Assembly (NCBI GenBank): GCA_932294295.1
Contig: OW028584.1
Location: 7,944,407 to 8,008,406, forward strand
Reading direction: 5' to 3'
Length of the DNA stretch: 64,000 bases
Source: Alitta virens
Lineage: Eukaryota; Annelida; Polychaeta; Phyllodocida; Nereididae
Of this stretch, positions 40,501-52,360 are shown in pieces. The number at the start of each line of letters is the position of its first letter. Position 1 is the first letter of the stretch. The position numbers and the translations under genes were made by a program. The notes under the pieces were generated by a model. That model ran no database searches. It was not told where the DNA came from and saw only the letters and a program-made list of their open reading frames with translations.

Positions 40501-42867
40501 GAAGGTGCTGACTATCAGACGTATGTGATGTTTGACACATGTCACATGATTAAACTGGTACGGAACACTCTGCAAGCGCTGAGACACATATGGTCATTGG
40601 ATGGACAGATATCCTGGCAGCTCATATCTGATTTGCATGAAACCCAACAACAACTTGGCTTACGTTTGGCCAACAAACTTGGAAATGCCCACATCGACTT
40701 TCACTCTCAGAAAATGAAGGTAGCCTTAGCTGTTCAAGCACTTTCTGCATCCGTTGCTGCAGCACTACAAACTCTGAGAGACCTTGGTATGAAACAGTTT
40801 TCGTACAGCGGTCCCACTATTGAATTTATCAAGGTGATTATTTGTTCCATGTCAATAATGATTTAATTTTATGGCACTTCTATTGGTGTAAACCATCTAA
40901 TGAAAGTAATCTGTATTGAAAGAATATCTATTCTCATTATTAATATTGATTACATGTAATTTTGCAGAGAATTGATAGGCTGTTTGACACACTCAACAGT
41001 AGGTCTACATGTGCAGCTGGTACAAAGAAGCCCATTTATCTGAATGAATGGCAGGAGGTTAAACAATTCCTCAATGAGACGAAGAACTTTCTAATTACGC
41101 TCCGTACAGTTGATGGGAAACCATTGCACAAATCGCCCAGGTAAGACATTGCCCATATCAAGAATTTGGTCTGGTTTTCAACTTTATTGCACTTTTATTT
41201 TTGTTAGGGTTTATATTGAATTTAGTAGACCTTAAGTTATCATGGTCATAAGACTAAGGTGCTTGACCTCACAACACCCAAGGTCATATACCTGGCCAAT
41301 GGTTATAAAACCTATGATGCTAGGTAAAAAAAGCACCATAGGTACCATCTATAGCAAGTGTCTGAAAGTTTTTGGCCACAGCTATTACTATTGTGGAGAC
41401 TTTAAAAACAAAACTAAAAAAATAGCTTAAACTTTTCCATATGTTTACAGGGGTACCTGTGTTATGGGTCTGTGCTCGGCAATCGTCAGTCTAGAAGGAC
41501 TACTCCAGGACCTCCACCAGTCACAGGATAATTTCAAGTATCTTCTGACTTACAAATTAAGCCAAGACCATCTGGAGCTGTTCTTCAGCGCTGTGAGGCA
41601 GTGTGGTATGTCAAGCTAATGTTATTTTGCTAAAAACAAATATAATTTTGAAACTTTGATTTTTACTAGCCATAATTTTTAGTTTAAATCTGGTGTTCAT
41701 AATTGTATTAATTTCAGGTGGATGGAGCAATAACCCTACAGCACTCCACTTCAAATATATCTTCAGAAGACTCTTGGCTAGATCCGGCGCTCTTGCAGTG
41801 TCACCTTCTGCAAACGTATCTGCCTTGGAGGAATTTAACATCACCAGTGCCGCTACTTCCACCTACCTACCCCCTACCAACTTCAGATTGGACAATGACA
41901 TTGTTGAACCTGGACAAGACCTTGACCTTGAAACACCACCAGCAGAATTTCATGGCCAGTTGAGTCCCCTGGTAGAGAACGTAGTCGTTTACATCGCAGG
42001 TAATTATACATATTATCATGGGTACTGATATTATGTACTTACATTAGCTTGCATTATGTACTGGCATTATTCCAGCATTTTTTCCTCCAACATAATTTTT
42101 CATATTAGTAGTAATTTAGTTTAACAAATTCATTGCCTATTTATTTGTTTGTTTGTATACGTTCTTCCTGCCCTGTTATGCAAAAACGCCTAAAGTGACG
42201 TTCCTCTACCCTTGAGGCGTTGCGTTAGTACAGCGTGTATTCTGTCACGCAGTGTTGTCCATCCACTTTGAAATCAATCTTAAAAGTTTGATATTGTCAA
42301 TAAAATATCTACTGAGTATACTACTATATTCTCACTGTCATTGATGTCTATAAGTAAAATGAAGTAGAATCTAATCCAATACTGCTCTATATATCTTCAG
42401 GATGGGTTGTCAAGAAAGTCATGGAAAAGCTCCTGTGTGATGTGTGTCGTGAACAGCTGGTGACTACAACAGCATCAACAGAACACCAAGCTGCATTTAC
42501 CCTGCTGAATGCAAAGAATTGTGGGGGTTTGATAAAACCAGCAGCAAGTGTCATTGACATCTTACTATGTGCCGAAAGGAAATTGAGACAGATTACCAAC
42601 ATTCAAAACATTAACAGGTCGTGCTCACAGCTGAAATTGGAGAGTGCAGTTCTTTCTCAGATGGGATGCAATGCGTTTGAAATGGATGATCATGCTAGAT
42701 CAACTATTGTTGGAATAAACAATCACTATTATGACCTGGTTCGTCTGCTAGTGAAAACTTACTTCAATCTTAGGTTCCATCATATTGTACGCCTTCACAA
42801 CATGAAACTTCAAGGAAAGAAGATCCGACAGAAATGTACAAAGTTGGTGTTGTTTAAGGGACAATAA
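37504..42867 (+). CDS. THAP-domain P-element-type transposase (THAP9-like), intact, 11 exons
   Basis: Exons: 37504-37646, 38325-38520, 38717-38803, 38914-39118, 39426-39576, 39703-39798, 40125-40833, 40968-41140, 41451-41605, 41718-41999, 42401-42867. They total 2664 nt (887 aa) with no internal stop, GT-AG introns and consistent phases. Exons 1-2 encode an N-terminal THAP zinc finger: CFAINC as Cx4C, then W in ETWARNC, and CSLHF as CxxH, with a FPTIF end. Exon 4 is a coiled coil (LLLVEEENKALKKQL). Exons 5-11 are the P-element transposase core: YTEDQRNFALTLHLYSSKAY, LDAMAIKQQIDYD, VTMDGHATN, FDTCHMIKLVRN and the YKLSQDHLELFFSAVR segment with GGWSNNPT. Asp in LDAM and DGHAT and Glu in DHLEL are the likely catalytic residues. 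THAP9 and Drosophila P transposase cut and paste DNA in the nucleus. The start ATG is 18 bp after an inverted-repeat arm. It could be an autonomous P-like element or a domesticated gene. Confidence 0.93.
37840..38070. repeat. Fold-back block of CATTCGTCAC words in THAP intron 1
   Basis: The left half repeats CATTCGTCACTCGAAA, GGTTCGTCATCCGAAACC and TTGTCACC. The right half has the inverse words GTGATGAAACGACCC, TTTCGGGTAACGAAT, GTGACAAACCG and GTGACGAATCCACC. The centre, near 37955, is AT-rich. Its composition and word logic match 35060-35625. Confidence 0.7.
42282..42364 (+). repeat. Direct repeat shared by the last THAP intron and the 3' flank
   Basis: GTTTGATATTGTCAA...CTACTATATTCTCACTG and GATGTCTATAAGTAAAATG recur at 43373-43446. 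One copy is in the last intron and the other about 550 bp after the stop codon, which suggests a duplication within the element. Confidence 0.8.
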
Positions 42868-45798
42868 TGACATTATGCTTCCCACTTGTAGACTCTTTTC
42901 TCACTGAAGAAACACTGAAGATTTGTTTGATGCAATTATCATTTACAAATGTAAAATATAGAAATGAATCAACAGATAACTAGTAATTTAGCAATTAGCA
43001 TAGCGGCATTATATACATGTAGTTGATGTGGACATATAGAATAGGCTTGAGTTTGACAGACAAGATGTAATTTACTTTACTATCGAAATGCTGATATGAT
43101 ATAATGCTAGAGTGTAAGCTGCTATGACATTTCTGCCAAAACTGTAGAAAAATACACTTGGTGATTTTATAGAAAAACGCAATTTTACTGTATTGATAAA
43201 TGAAATAATGTACTAAGGTAAGATTGTCATATTAAGATTTTCAAATCATTGCAATCCAGGTGATATCGATTAGGTCATTCATAAATTATCATGATTTGCC
43301 TTCCTTTCTTTTTTGGCTGGCTCATATATATATTTCTTGTTGTATTGTTGTATTGCATTCGACAAATTTGACCTTAAAGTTTGATATTGTCAAGCAAATT
43401 TCTACTATATTCTCACTGTCATTGATGTCTATAAGTAAAATGGAAGGATACCTAGTTTACTTGTCAATGTGTGCTAATGAATTATAACTTCACTTATTAC
43501 AGAGATCTTTGTCAATTTGTATTTGAATGAAACTGAACATATTCATTAAAAAAAGGGACATGAAACATACCACTCAATTTGTACTTATTATTGGGATGCT
43601 ATAAGGCATTGAAGACACCTACCCATTTAAAAAGTTAATTTAAAAAAGGTGTAAATTAAGCGTATTATGCAGGAAAAAATTACCAGTTGCCTTGAGCCCT
43701 GACTTTCTAGTCCTAAGGGCAGCCAAGCAGATATATATATATATGTGATGTGTCACTTGGATAACACATCGACATGCAGTAATGTAAAAAACAGGCTGCT
43801 CAAAAAATAGAAACCTCCACTTATCCCTATATTGGCCTCAAAATTTCAGCCGGGATCAGTCCTGGGGCAACGCAAAAACTGCAGTTAATGAATTGCATGG
43901 GCACTGCTCTGATAGGCACCATACAAAAAAAAAGGACTACAAATGGCCCTTACAATTATATTCTGTGACTTTTTAAAGCAGGTTACAAAAGTGATTCATG
44001 TGTTGTGCCCCACACGCTGACGATCGAGTCCTAAACACAGCACATGCCACACATGCTGTATCCCATAGCCAGGGCCGGTCATATAACTTGCGGGACCCAA
44101 AGCATGGCCTAATTTGCCTCCTTTTTGCTTTTCAATTATAAGCATGGCCTAATATTACCGATGTGCGGGGTCTTTAGGTGCCTTGCTTGCGTTGCCCTAT
44201 GACAAGGCCCTGCCCACAGCAATTTTATGGTTGTGTAAGTTGCAATTTTAATTTTGATCAGTGGAACTGGGGGATGGGGGCACTTTTGGTACCATTCAAG
44301 CACCTTTTGGACAGTCTCTTGAATAAATGTTGATAAGGGTATTTGATCTCTTTAGCTTCTCGCATATCTTCTCAGGGTAAAATTTTAAAGATCAGTCTTT
44401 CGAAAATTCAAAGGTTACATAAAAAATAATGAAATAACATTTTGATCTCTACTATCACCTTATATTTTGTCACATTTCACATCATGTAGATGGATCCGCA
44501 AAACTAAAAATTGAATAAGACTCACTGGTGGTTTTATTTAGGCGATGTGAGCGCATCATAGAGAGAAAAAGAGAGAAACGTTTATTTGACCATCATAATA
44601 TGATGCGACCACCTTGTGCCACTTGTCCAGCTTTCCTGCACACAATAAACAATAAATAATGAAAACCAAGGTAACCATCCAAATTTATTGTGGCTTAGAA
44701 TAGACACCAGCTGATAAGTGTTAACCATCTTAATTAAATTAATGAATCGAAAATAACATCAGTATGTTTATAATAGCTAGTGTACTCATGACTTTGAGAA
44801 ATTACAATCATATATATATGTCCAATATTTTAATTAAGCTTGACATAATATTATATGTCCAATAATAAGCTAAAATTTAAAAATGACAATTGAGTGTAGA
44901 AAATAAAATACCCACGTGATTTAGCTGAACCTGTGGAATACTTTCACTTAACCATAGACATAGTATTTTGTTGCTAAATATATATCAGATTTGAAATATC
45001 ATAATCATTTAAGTATTGGGGTTGTCAGCAAATTTATAACAGTCAAAAAGCAGTTTTCACCATTGCCGACGCAACCTAAAGTGCCCGTTTTTTTTTCATT
45101 ATATTGTACATATGATCTTGTTACTTGAACCAATTGCTTCCCCAGGTCAAGACGGTTCTGGCAATAGGTATAACATAATTGTAGCTCTATTATTAACGGA
45201 GCTAGGCCGTTTTATGTATGATTAGGTCACTGTTTTCCAGCTATGCACGTGTGTTTGTTGACGTCCACGATCAACACATAGCAATGGCGCCTTGCGGCGC
45301 ACGTCACAGACAATGGTAACCAATAGGCTTCGTCCATTCCACTCTTCTAGTTCAATGACTGTGGCAACCTCTGCCACACTACAAAACGAGCTCTGACAGA
45401 GAAAATGTCGATCTAGCACTGGAACCCGTGCGGAGGAAGGGACCAACTTAATGTCGATCCAGCACATGTTTTTGCCTGCTTTGTTGAATCAATAAATAAT
45501 TACTAAAACAGCAATTTCAGTTGTTGTTTCTATCTTTAACTATTTGCTTACCTCAATATTAGTTGATATTATGTCAAGATCAGTTAGTTTTGGGGTCATT
45601 TTTCACTCTGAGCACGACAGACTTGTCAACTTTGCTGCCATATTGGAAGTCAGTCCGCAGCAAACACTGCTGCGCTCTGATTGGCTGAGAGGGACAACTC
45701 CCACCGAGGCTGTTTGTAAACAAGTCCACGTGGTCTTTAACAACGTGTTTAAAGTGCTAACTATCATTTAAATACACACGGCTTGTGTGTATAGAACA
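42868..45798. other. 3' flank of the THAP gene, no coding sequence seen
   Basis: It contains the direct repeat copy at 43373-43446, a short (TA)n near 43732, a CAGGGCCGGTCATAT fragment at 44081 that looks like a DNA-element end, and the inverted-repeat right arm at 45269-45365. An ATTGGCTGAGAG (CCAAT-type) word at 45679-45690 and CACGTGG at 45728 precede the helicase pseudogene. No exon is supported. Confidence 0.5.
45269..45365 (-). repeat. Right arm of the distant inverted repeat
   Basis: The reverse complement of this segment aligns to 37399-37485. The best block is CGCCATTGCTATGTGTTGAT (20 of 20). The 7.9-kb span between the arms encloses the whole THAP transposase gene. A minus-strand frame across it has no recognisable domain. 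Confidence 0.7.
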
Positions 45799-47817
45799 AT
45801 GAATGGTATACAGAAAGAGGCCCTGGCACTAGCTGGCCAAGGCCAGCTTCAAGTTACTAGGCCTTCCTGGGACAGGAAAGAAATTTTGTGTGAAAAATAT
45901 AAGAAAAGAATTGAGTGACAGGGGTTTAATAGTTGCGGTCACTGCATCCACTGGGAGCTTGCCAGCTATATGAAGATGCTGTGACCATTAATAGGTTAGA
46001 GGATTTTCTTAATTTTATTAATTAAAAAGAGATGAAATAGTGATTGATGTGTATTATATTATTACTAAACTGTGCTAATAATTATATTTAGTAATTTGTT
46101 AATGTGATTTTATAGAAAGTGGACAAAAAATGAAACTATGTTTTATATTTTTTTCGTATTAGATATTAAAATTGTAATCACTTTTTTTTTTAGAATGGTA
46201 TAATTAGTGCCTAAGTACTGTCTAGCATCTGCCAAGTTTAAAAATGTTTCCAGCTATGCTTTACAAATGAACAGAACTTTGACTTGTTTGGGTTTAAAAC
46301 AAAAATCAAGTTGCATTCAAATCAATCATGTTTTGAGATGTAAAAACTCTAGTTTTTAACCAAATAAACTTGTTAAATAAAGTCATAGATTTTTTGGACT
46401 GATTAAAATCATTTAAATCTGCCATCCCTGGTTTTTTATTTGTTCATCACTATGAAATTCTTATATATATATGGTCATCTCACAATTTGATAAAAAAAAA
46501 AAAGTATATATATATGTTTTTTTTTTTGGTACAGTTGGGCAGGCTTAGATGATGGCCGGCACAAAAATGAAGACCTACTCCAGTTGTTGCTGAAAGATCA
46601 ACGAAAAACCATGGCAAGGCAGCGCATCAGCCACTCCAACTGTTTAGTCATAGATGAAATTTCTATGATATCTGCAAAAGTACTAACACAGTTGGAGTTC
46701 ATCTGCAGAAACATGGGCATTAAGAAATGTAACGGATCACGGTATTTTCCCTAATACTACATTATACATATATGTATCTATTACAGTGCACCTTGCCATG
46801 GGGAGGTCTTCAGATAATCCTGGTGGGAGATCCCCACCAATTGAAACCATGTTCCCGGGCCACTACAGGTATGGGGATATCGGGGAACCCCCTTACAAAT
46901 CTCCTGCGTGGGACATGGTGGGCCACAGCGTCATCCCGGAAGATATTTGCCGAACACAGGATGAAGAGTGGGTGAAGGTGAAGATGGATTTTAGTATTGT
47001 ACTATGCTATTTCCAAGACATACCACCAATTATACTTTAAAAACTTTAATTGAAATTTGGCCAGAAAACCCTAAATTCTGCCTTACCCCTTGTCCCCATC
47101 TTTTCAATATTTCACTAAGCAACAGTTTTCATAAATTTGTAGGCAATCCATGATGTGGCCAGAGGTCAGGCGACAGAAGATACAGTTCAGTTGTTTTTAG
47201 CCTCCAGGGAAGGACACAGTGATTCAAGAAAAAAAGGCATATACCTGTGCCCTAGAAGATTCCAAGTGGAAAAACACAGCAGTGAAATGCTGTTAAAGGT
47301 ACTGAAACACATGACTCAAGTCAATATTTAAAGAAGTATTAGCCATCATAAAATTACAATGTTTTTGATAATAAAATTATCTTGACGTTTCATACATTAT
47401 TCATTGTAAAACTATCAAATACTTTTTATGCATTATTTCTGTGGCTAATTCCAGACTATTATCATTAAGCTTTGATGTTTCATTCTTCAGGAAGGAGGTT
47501 GTCAGAAGGCCTACGAGGCTATTGATGAAGGATCAGGTAATCATAATTTATAACAATACAAATGCCTGTGTTATAATAAGAAACTGTGATAAAACAAAGA
47601 GAGAAGACATCCTTTGAAGCTCTGCATATATTTTTGTATCAAAAGCACGTTTTGTGGATTGACAAGGACGATAATTTTTGGTGGAGACATACATGAAGGT
47701 GACCTGATATGGATTATGTTAAATTCAGCTTCAAAATTGGAGAAATTTGGTGACTTTTTAAGACTTTTTGGTTCTCTATTGTGTGGTTACTAGACACGCC
47801 TCAGTGATCACAAGCAA

Positions 47818-48916
47818 TATGACAAAGAAGAAGTGTGACAGGTGTCATAACAGGATTGGAGAGCATGACTTCGTTGCATGTAAGACATACATGTGCAAGT
47901 CACCAAAGACCAACTGTGATCAATGCCATGCTAGCCTACATTGGAAGTTATCAGCACCAGTCGTCAACATTACAGATCAAAATAGCATTGCTTTCTTATT
48001 TTGATGAAAAAGACATTGATTATGCAAAAAGGATGCTTCTGGAAGCCATTACCCTACTCGAGATAGATACTGGAGAAGCATACAAAGACAGACAAAATTC
48101 AGCTACCAGAACGGCGAAAGAAGCTGCAGTCGAGGACATTCTCCACATCTTTAAGGTGATGGATAAATTTAAGGAAACAGAATTGCAACAGAAGCCTATG
48201 TTTTGTATTGATGGCGTAAGCAAACTTCCCCCTGCAGCACCTGAGGCTGTAGGCAGTAAGATGACCCTATTCGAGCACCTCGCAAAGCAACAACAGGAAC
48301 TTTGAGCTATTCAAGAGATGTTTGAGTCGATGAAGACAGACATCTGCAAAAATTCTGGTGAGATAAGCTCTATCAAACAAAATGATATGCGCACAAGAAG
48401 TTATGCCATGATGGCCAAAGGTGGAGGAAGAACTGCAGCAGTACCAGTTGCAGGAGCAATTGGAGGGCTTCCCACTCAGGTGACCCCAGCTGAAGTTGCA
48501 TCTGCTATAAACGTAGTCAAAACGAACACTGGTAGCACAGACGGTTTCATGCCTGCAGGAAGAGGTCCCCAGAGACAATGACACTTCTCCAAGAAGAGTA
48601 CTGCAGGTACAGCAGGTGCAGACGAAGACCTGAAAGGTGGCAGGGATGTTATGCAGTTCCATTTACAAACGTCAATGCAAGCATCACTGAGGAAACCATT
48701 GAAGCCTATGTGAAAAAGAAGAGTGAAGACGTGCAGCTGCAGAAGATAGAAGATGCCAGCCAACCGGATTGGGACACCAAGCGCTTCATTTTGACCTTCA
48801 ACGTGGACGACAGGGAGACGATCATGAAGGAAGACTTCTGGCTGACCAAGATCTACTGCAAGGAATGGTTTATTCACAGAGAAGGTGGAGGCTCTTCTAA
48901 AAACGCTTTCACATGA
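47818..48916 (+). pseudogene. LINE ORF1 remnant: zinc finger plus RNA-binding-type region
   Basis: A PHD/zinc-knuckle-like start (MTKKKCDRCHNRIGEHDF, CDQCHASLHW) changes frame near 47995 into YFDEKDIDYAKRMLLEAI, a segment typical of ORF1 in this LINE family. There is an in-frame TGA at 48303-48305. A basic/Gly-rich linker follows, and after another frame change near 48580 a C-terminal domain reads FTNVNASITEETIEAYVKKK then RFILTFNVDD, like the RRM-type domain of LINE ORF1 proteins. ORF1 proteins bind element RNA. Confidence 0.7.
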
Positions 48917-51855
48917 TGGATACGTTACGTATCTTTCAATCCCACAGGATTATATTAATGAACTACTGGTGGGAAATGATGTTGATATTATGCTCATGCA
49001 GGAAACATGGTTGTCCAGTGGCACCATGAACAGACTGAATAAAATTAATAAGGATTACAACAGCTATGGATTATCAGGCATGGATGAGGAACAGTTGTTA
49101 TATGGGAGGCCCTATGGAGGTATTGCAATTTTGTGGAAAAATTCTTTGAATTCAAGTATTAAATGGATTAAAGTGACCTCAAAGAGACTTATGGCTATTA
49201 CGTTGTCTTGTGGCAGTCTCAAGTTGATGATTATTAATGTATACATGCCTGTGGATAATTACAAGAAGACTGTTGTATCAGATGAGTTTCTTGCTGTGTG
49301 TGATGATATTGAATGTCTTGTTGAAAAACACACTGACTGTCACTTTGTAATTGGAGGCGATCTAAATGCTGACTTTAATAGAGGCAATGCTCATGCCAAA
49401 TATTTTCAAGGTGTCATGGATAGACATAGCTTACGATTTGGCTGGACTTTGGTTTCAGCAGTACAAGATTTTACCTTCAATAATGTATCTGTCAATGATC
49501 ATTATTCTTTATCAGACTTTCTATGTTCTAAAGTGACCAAGCTCGAAGTTGTTCACAATGCTTTCAATAGCTCTGGTCATAGCCCTATTTTCATGTGTAT
49601 TGACATTCAAACCAGCAGAGAACAACAAAGCAGTTGTCATGTTAATGACCCTGAGCGCATTGCTTGGCATAAGGTGTCAGACCAGCACATTCACAGTTAC
49701 AAGTGTGAGTTAGATAAACTGCTTTCACAAGTACCGTTTTATGATGTGATGAACTGTGAAGATGTTCTGTGTCAAAACAAGGATCATTTACTGGAGATCA
49801 ATAAACTCTGTATTGACATTGTAAATAGTTGTCTTACTGCTGGGCAACTGTTTCCCAAATTAAGAAAAGTTAAAAGTAACAAATGCTTTCCAGGATGGTC
49901 TGACCATGCAAGGCCATACAATCAGGAGTGTAAATGGTGGTTTGAAACATGGAAGTACTATGGTAAACCAATGGAAGGAACTAGTTATGATAACAAGCGT
50001 GAGAGCAAGCGACAGTATTTATATGCAGTAAGAAGGTGCAAGAGACATGAGCAGACAATAAGATACACAAAGATGGCCGAATGTATTAGCACCAATAAAA
50101 CGAGAGACTTTTTCATGGAGGTTAAAAGGATTAAGTCTTGAAACAACATACCAACCAGTATCAATGGTGAAACTGACCCTCAGCAAATAGCAACAGTTTT
50201 TGCCAAGAAATATGAGGTAATTTATAACTCTGTTCCTTCGGATGAACTTTGTATGAACTCTATGCATGAACGTCTCCAAGAGACACTTACTGCAACCACA
50301 GCATGTGATGCAGTCATTGACAAAGCTATAATTGTTAAAGCTGTGCAACGTCTAAAAGCCAATAAACGTGATGCTAAGAATGATTTGATTTCTAATCACA
50401 TTATGTACGGCAGTGATAAACTTTATGAATTACTTGCTAGTCTGATGACTGTGATATTAATATATGGATTCCATCCGGATCACACTCGGATTGCCACAAT
50501 TCTATTGATTCCCAAAGACTGTCGAGGAGACATGAGCGATGATAATAATTACAGAGGAATTGCTATGCTCTCTTCTATTGCAAAAATTTATGATCAAATA
50601 TTTTTAATGAGGAATCAAAGTAAATTATTGACTTCTGATCTTCAATTTTCGTTCATGGAACGACCATGTGTTCTACTGTTTTGAAAGAGGTGGTGCGTCA
50701 TTATATGCAAAATGGTTCACAAATTGCCTCATGCTTTATTGACTCTAGCAAGGCGTTTGATTTGGTAAAACATGACAAACTTTTTGAGTTGATGATCTAA
50801 CGTAAAGTTAATGCAATAGACATTAGAGCAATGATGGATTCATACTCAAACTTAGAAACTAGAACCGAATGGATGGGACGTTATTCTCCAGCTTTTATAT
50901 CCACCAATGGGATTTGTCAAGGGGGCATTCTCCTGTCTTGTATTGCTTATACATTGATGAACTGATAAATCGATTAGAAAGTTCGGGGATCGGATGTTGG
51001 ATAGGTCAAGATTATTTCGGGGCATTTGGATATGCCGACGACCTTACGATGCTTTGCCCAACCTTCACAGGGCTGCAAAAAATGCTTTTAACGTGTGAAC
51101 ATTATGCTGAGGAATATGGGGTAAAGTATAATCCCACCAAATCGTTGTGTATGCTGTTTTCTAGACAGCAGCAACAGTCTGTTTCAGATCTATCATTAAA
51201 TGGTAGAAAAATGACCTGGGTTACAGAGATAAAGCACCTTGGGAATTATCTTAGTTATAATTTAAATGAAGAAACGGAAATACAACGCAAGAAAGGCGAT
51301 CTAGTCGGCCGTGTGAACTGCCTTCTCGGAAACATGGGAAGTGCGCCACGTGATGTTATGAAAAAAGTGTTTCAGTCAGACTGTTGCCACTTTCACGGGG
51401 CACAAGCATGGTGTTTCAATGACAAGGCTGTCAACAGTTTCCACAAAATGTGGAACAGATGTGTGAGACGCTTGTTGCGATTACTATGGAGGGCACATTG
51501 TAGATTCCTGCCTTCACTAATGAAGTGCAGAAATTCTGATGAACAAATATGTACAAGATTTTTATCCATGCTGAGGACCATGTGTAACAACTCAAATAGT
51601 AAGTTAAAATTCATAGCCAATCGAGGTGTTACACTCTCTTGTACGTTGATTGGTGAGAACATCTCCTACATTAAATTGAAGCTGAACAACTTTGGGTCCA
51701 TGGACTTGCTGACAGGTAGAAGAAGGCTTTTATTCACTCACCTCAGTGATGAAGATCAATGCGCACTTATTGCAATTAAAGAGCTCATGGACTCTAATAA
51801 TATTATTGGTGAGCCACAAAAGACTGAATTTTGTAATTTCCTCTTGACCACTTAA
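48885..51855 (+). pseudogene. LINE ORF2 remnant: endonuclease and reverse transcriptase
   Basis: The first 418 codons are open and encode the endonuclease (QETWL, INVYMPVD, GGDLNADF, and a final SSGHSPI in place of SDHxPI). Then FPGWSDHARPY leads into the RT region. It has an in-frame TGA at 50139, a frame change near 50655, a TAA at 50798 (ELMI*RKV) and another frame change near 50925. After these the RT motifs TSDLQFSFMER, CFIDSSKAFDLV, GICQGGIL and the catalytic FGYADDL are all visible. The C-terminal part to TAA at 51855 is open for 328 codons. The catalytic Asp pair is preserved, but the frame is not. Confidence 0.85.
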
Positions 51856-52360
51856 ATATCTATGCCATTTTGTCTTTCAATTTATTTCAATTTATTTCAT
51901 AAATGTATTTCTGTTAATTGTATAATGAAAATTTGTATACCATGAATGATATGAATCTCATGTGTATGAAATAAAGATATATATATAAGAACTTATAAAC
52001 ATTTAGCAATGTGTTCATATCTCCTTAAGACACCTATTAGCAGAATCATGATATCATGTCAAAAAAGAAATCAATGTTGCAAATAGGTACTTCATGACTG
52101 TGTTATGTAATAATAATAATGCTAAACAAGTAATTTTTTTTATATTTCATTAGATCACCGCGAGCTTGACAGTTTTCAGGCCCCAAAAAACCTTAAACTG
52201 AAAATTGGGGCTCCAGTGATGCTGGTCCAAAACATGATGACCCACTCCCGTCATCTTGTAAATGGAACCATGGGGAGGGTCATGGAAATGAAAGAAAACT
52301 ACGTTTTAGTAGATTTTGAAAATTTTGGGCCGACCAAAATTGAACACTCCAATTTTCAAG

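Larger units (their letters stand above)
47584..51990 (+). mobile_element. Degenerate non-LTR retrotransposon (LINE) with ORF1 and EN-RT ORF2
   Basis: Located inside an intron of the PIF1-like pseudogene. The 3' end is marked by AATAAAG and an (ATA)-type tail at about 51970-51985. ATAAGAA occurs near both ends (about 47576 and 51984) and may be the target duplication. The element carries a zinc-finger ORF1 and an apurinic-endonuclease plus reverse-transcriptase ORF2. Both are interrupted by stops and frameshifts, so this copy cannot move itself. The clade (CR1/Jockey/I group) cannot be fixed by eye. The exact 5' boundary is uncertain. Confidence 0.85.
45799..52360 (+). pseudogene. PIF1-like helicase pseudogene, spliced, split by a LINE
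   Basis: Six exon remnants follow PIF1-family order: 45799-45994, 46535-46741, 46787-46971, 47143-47298, 47491-47536, 52154-52360. Recognisable pieces are NGIQKEALALA, Walker A GLPGTGKKF, VAVTASTG, WAGLDDGR, Walker B CLVIDEISMISAK, LQIILVGDPHQL, YKSPAWD, YEAIDEGS and LKIGAPVMLVQNM followed by LVNGTMGRV. PIF1 enzymes are 5'-to-3' DNA helicases of nuclear and mitochondrial genomes; dispersed copies are often carried by Helitrons or amplified in invertebrates. Exon 1 has two one-base frame changes, the exon 2-3 junction is out of phase, and exon 3 changes frame after DPHQLKP. The C-terminal motif with TIHKSQG was not found. Exons 4, 5 and 6 still join in frame even though a LINE sits in the last intron. 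Confidence 0.85.

Noticed and set aside
45222..45467. 81-codon minus-strand frame near the inverted-repeat right arm
   Set aside because: The matching sequence at 37399-37485 is not open in the corresponding frame, and no domain is visible.
48267..48877. Two 130-codon minus-strand frames
   Set aside because: They are antisense shadows of the LINE ORF1 region.
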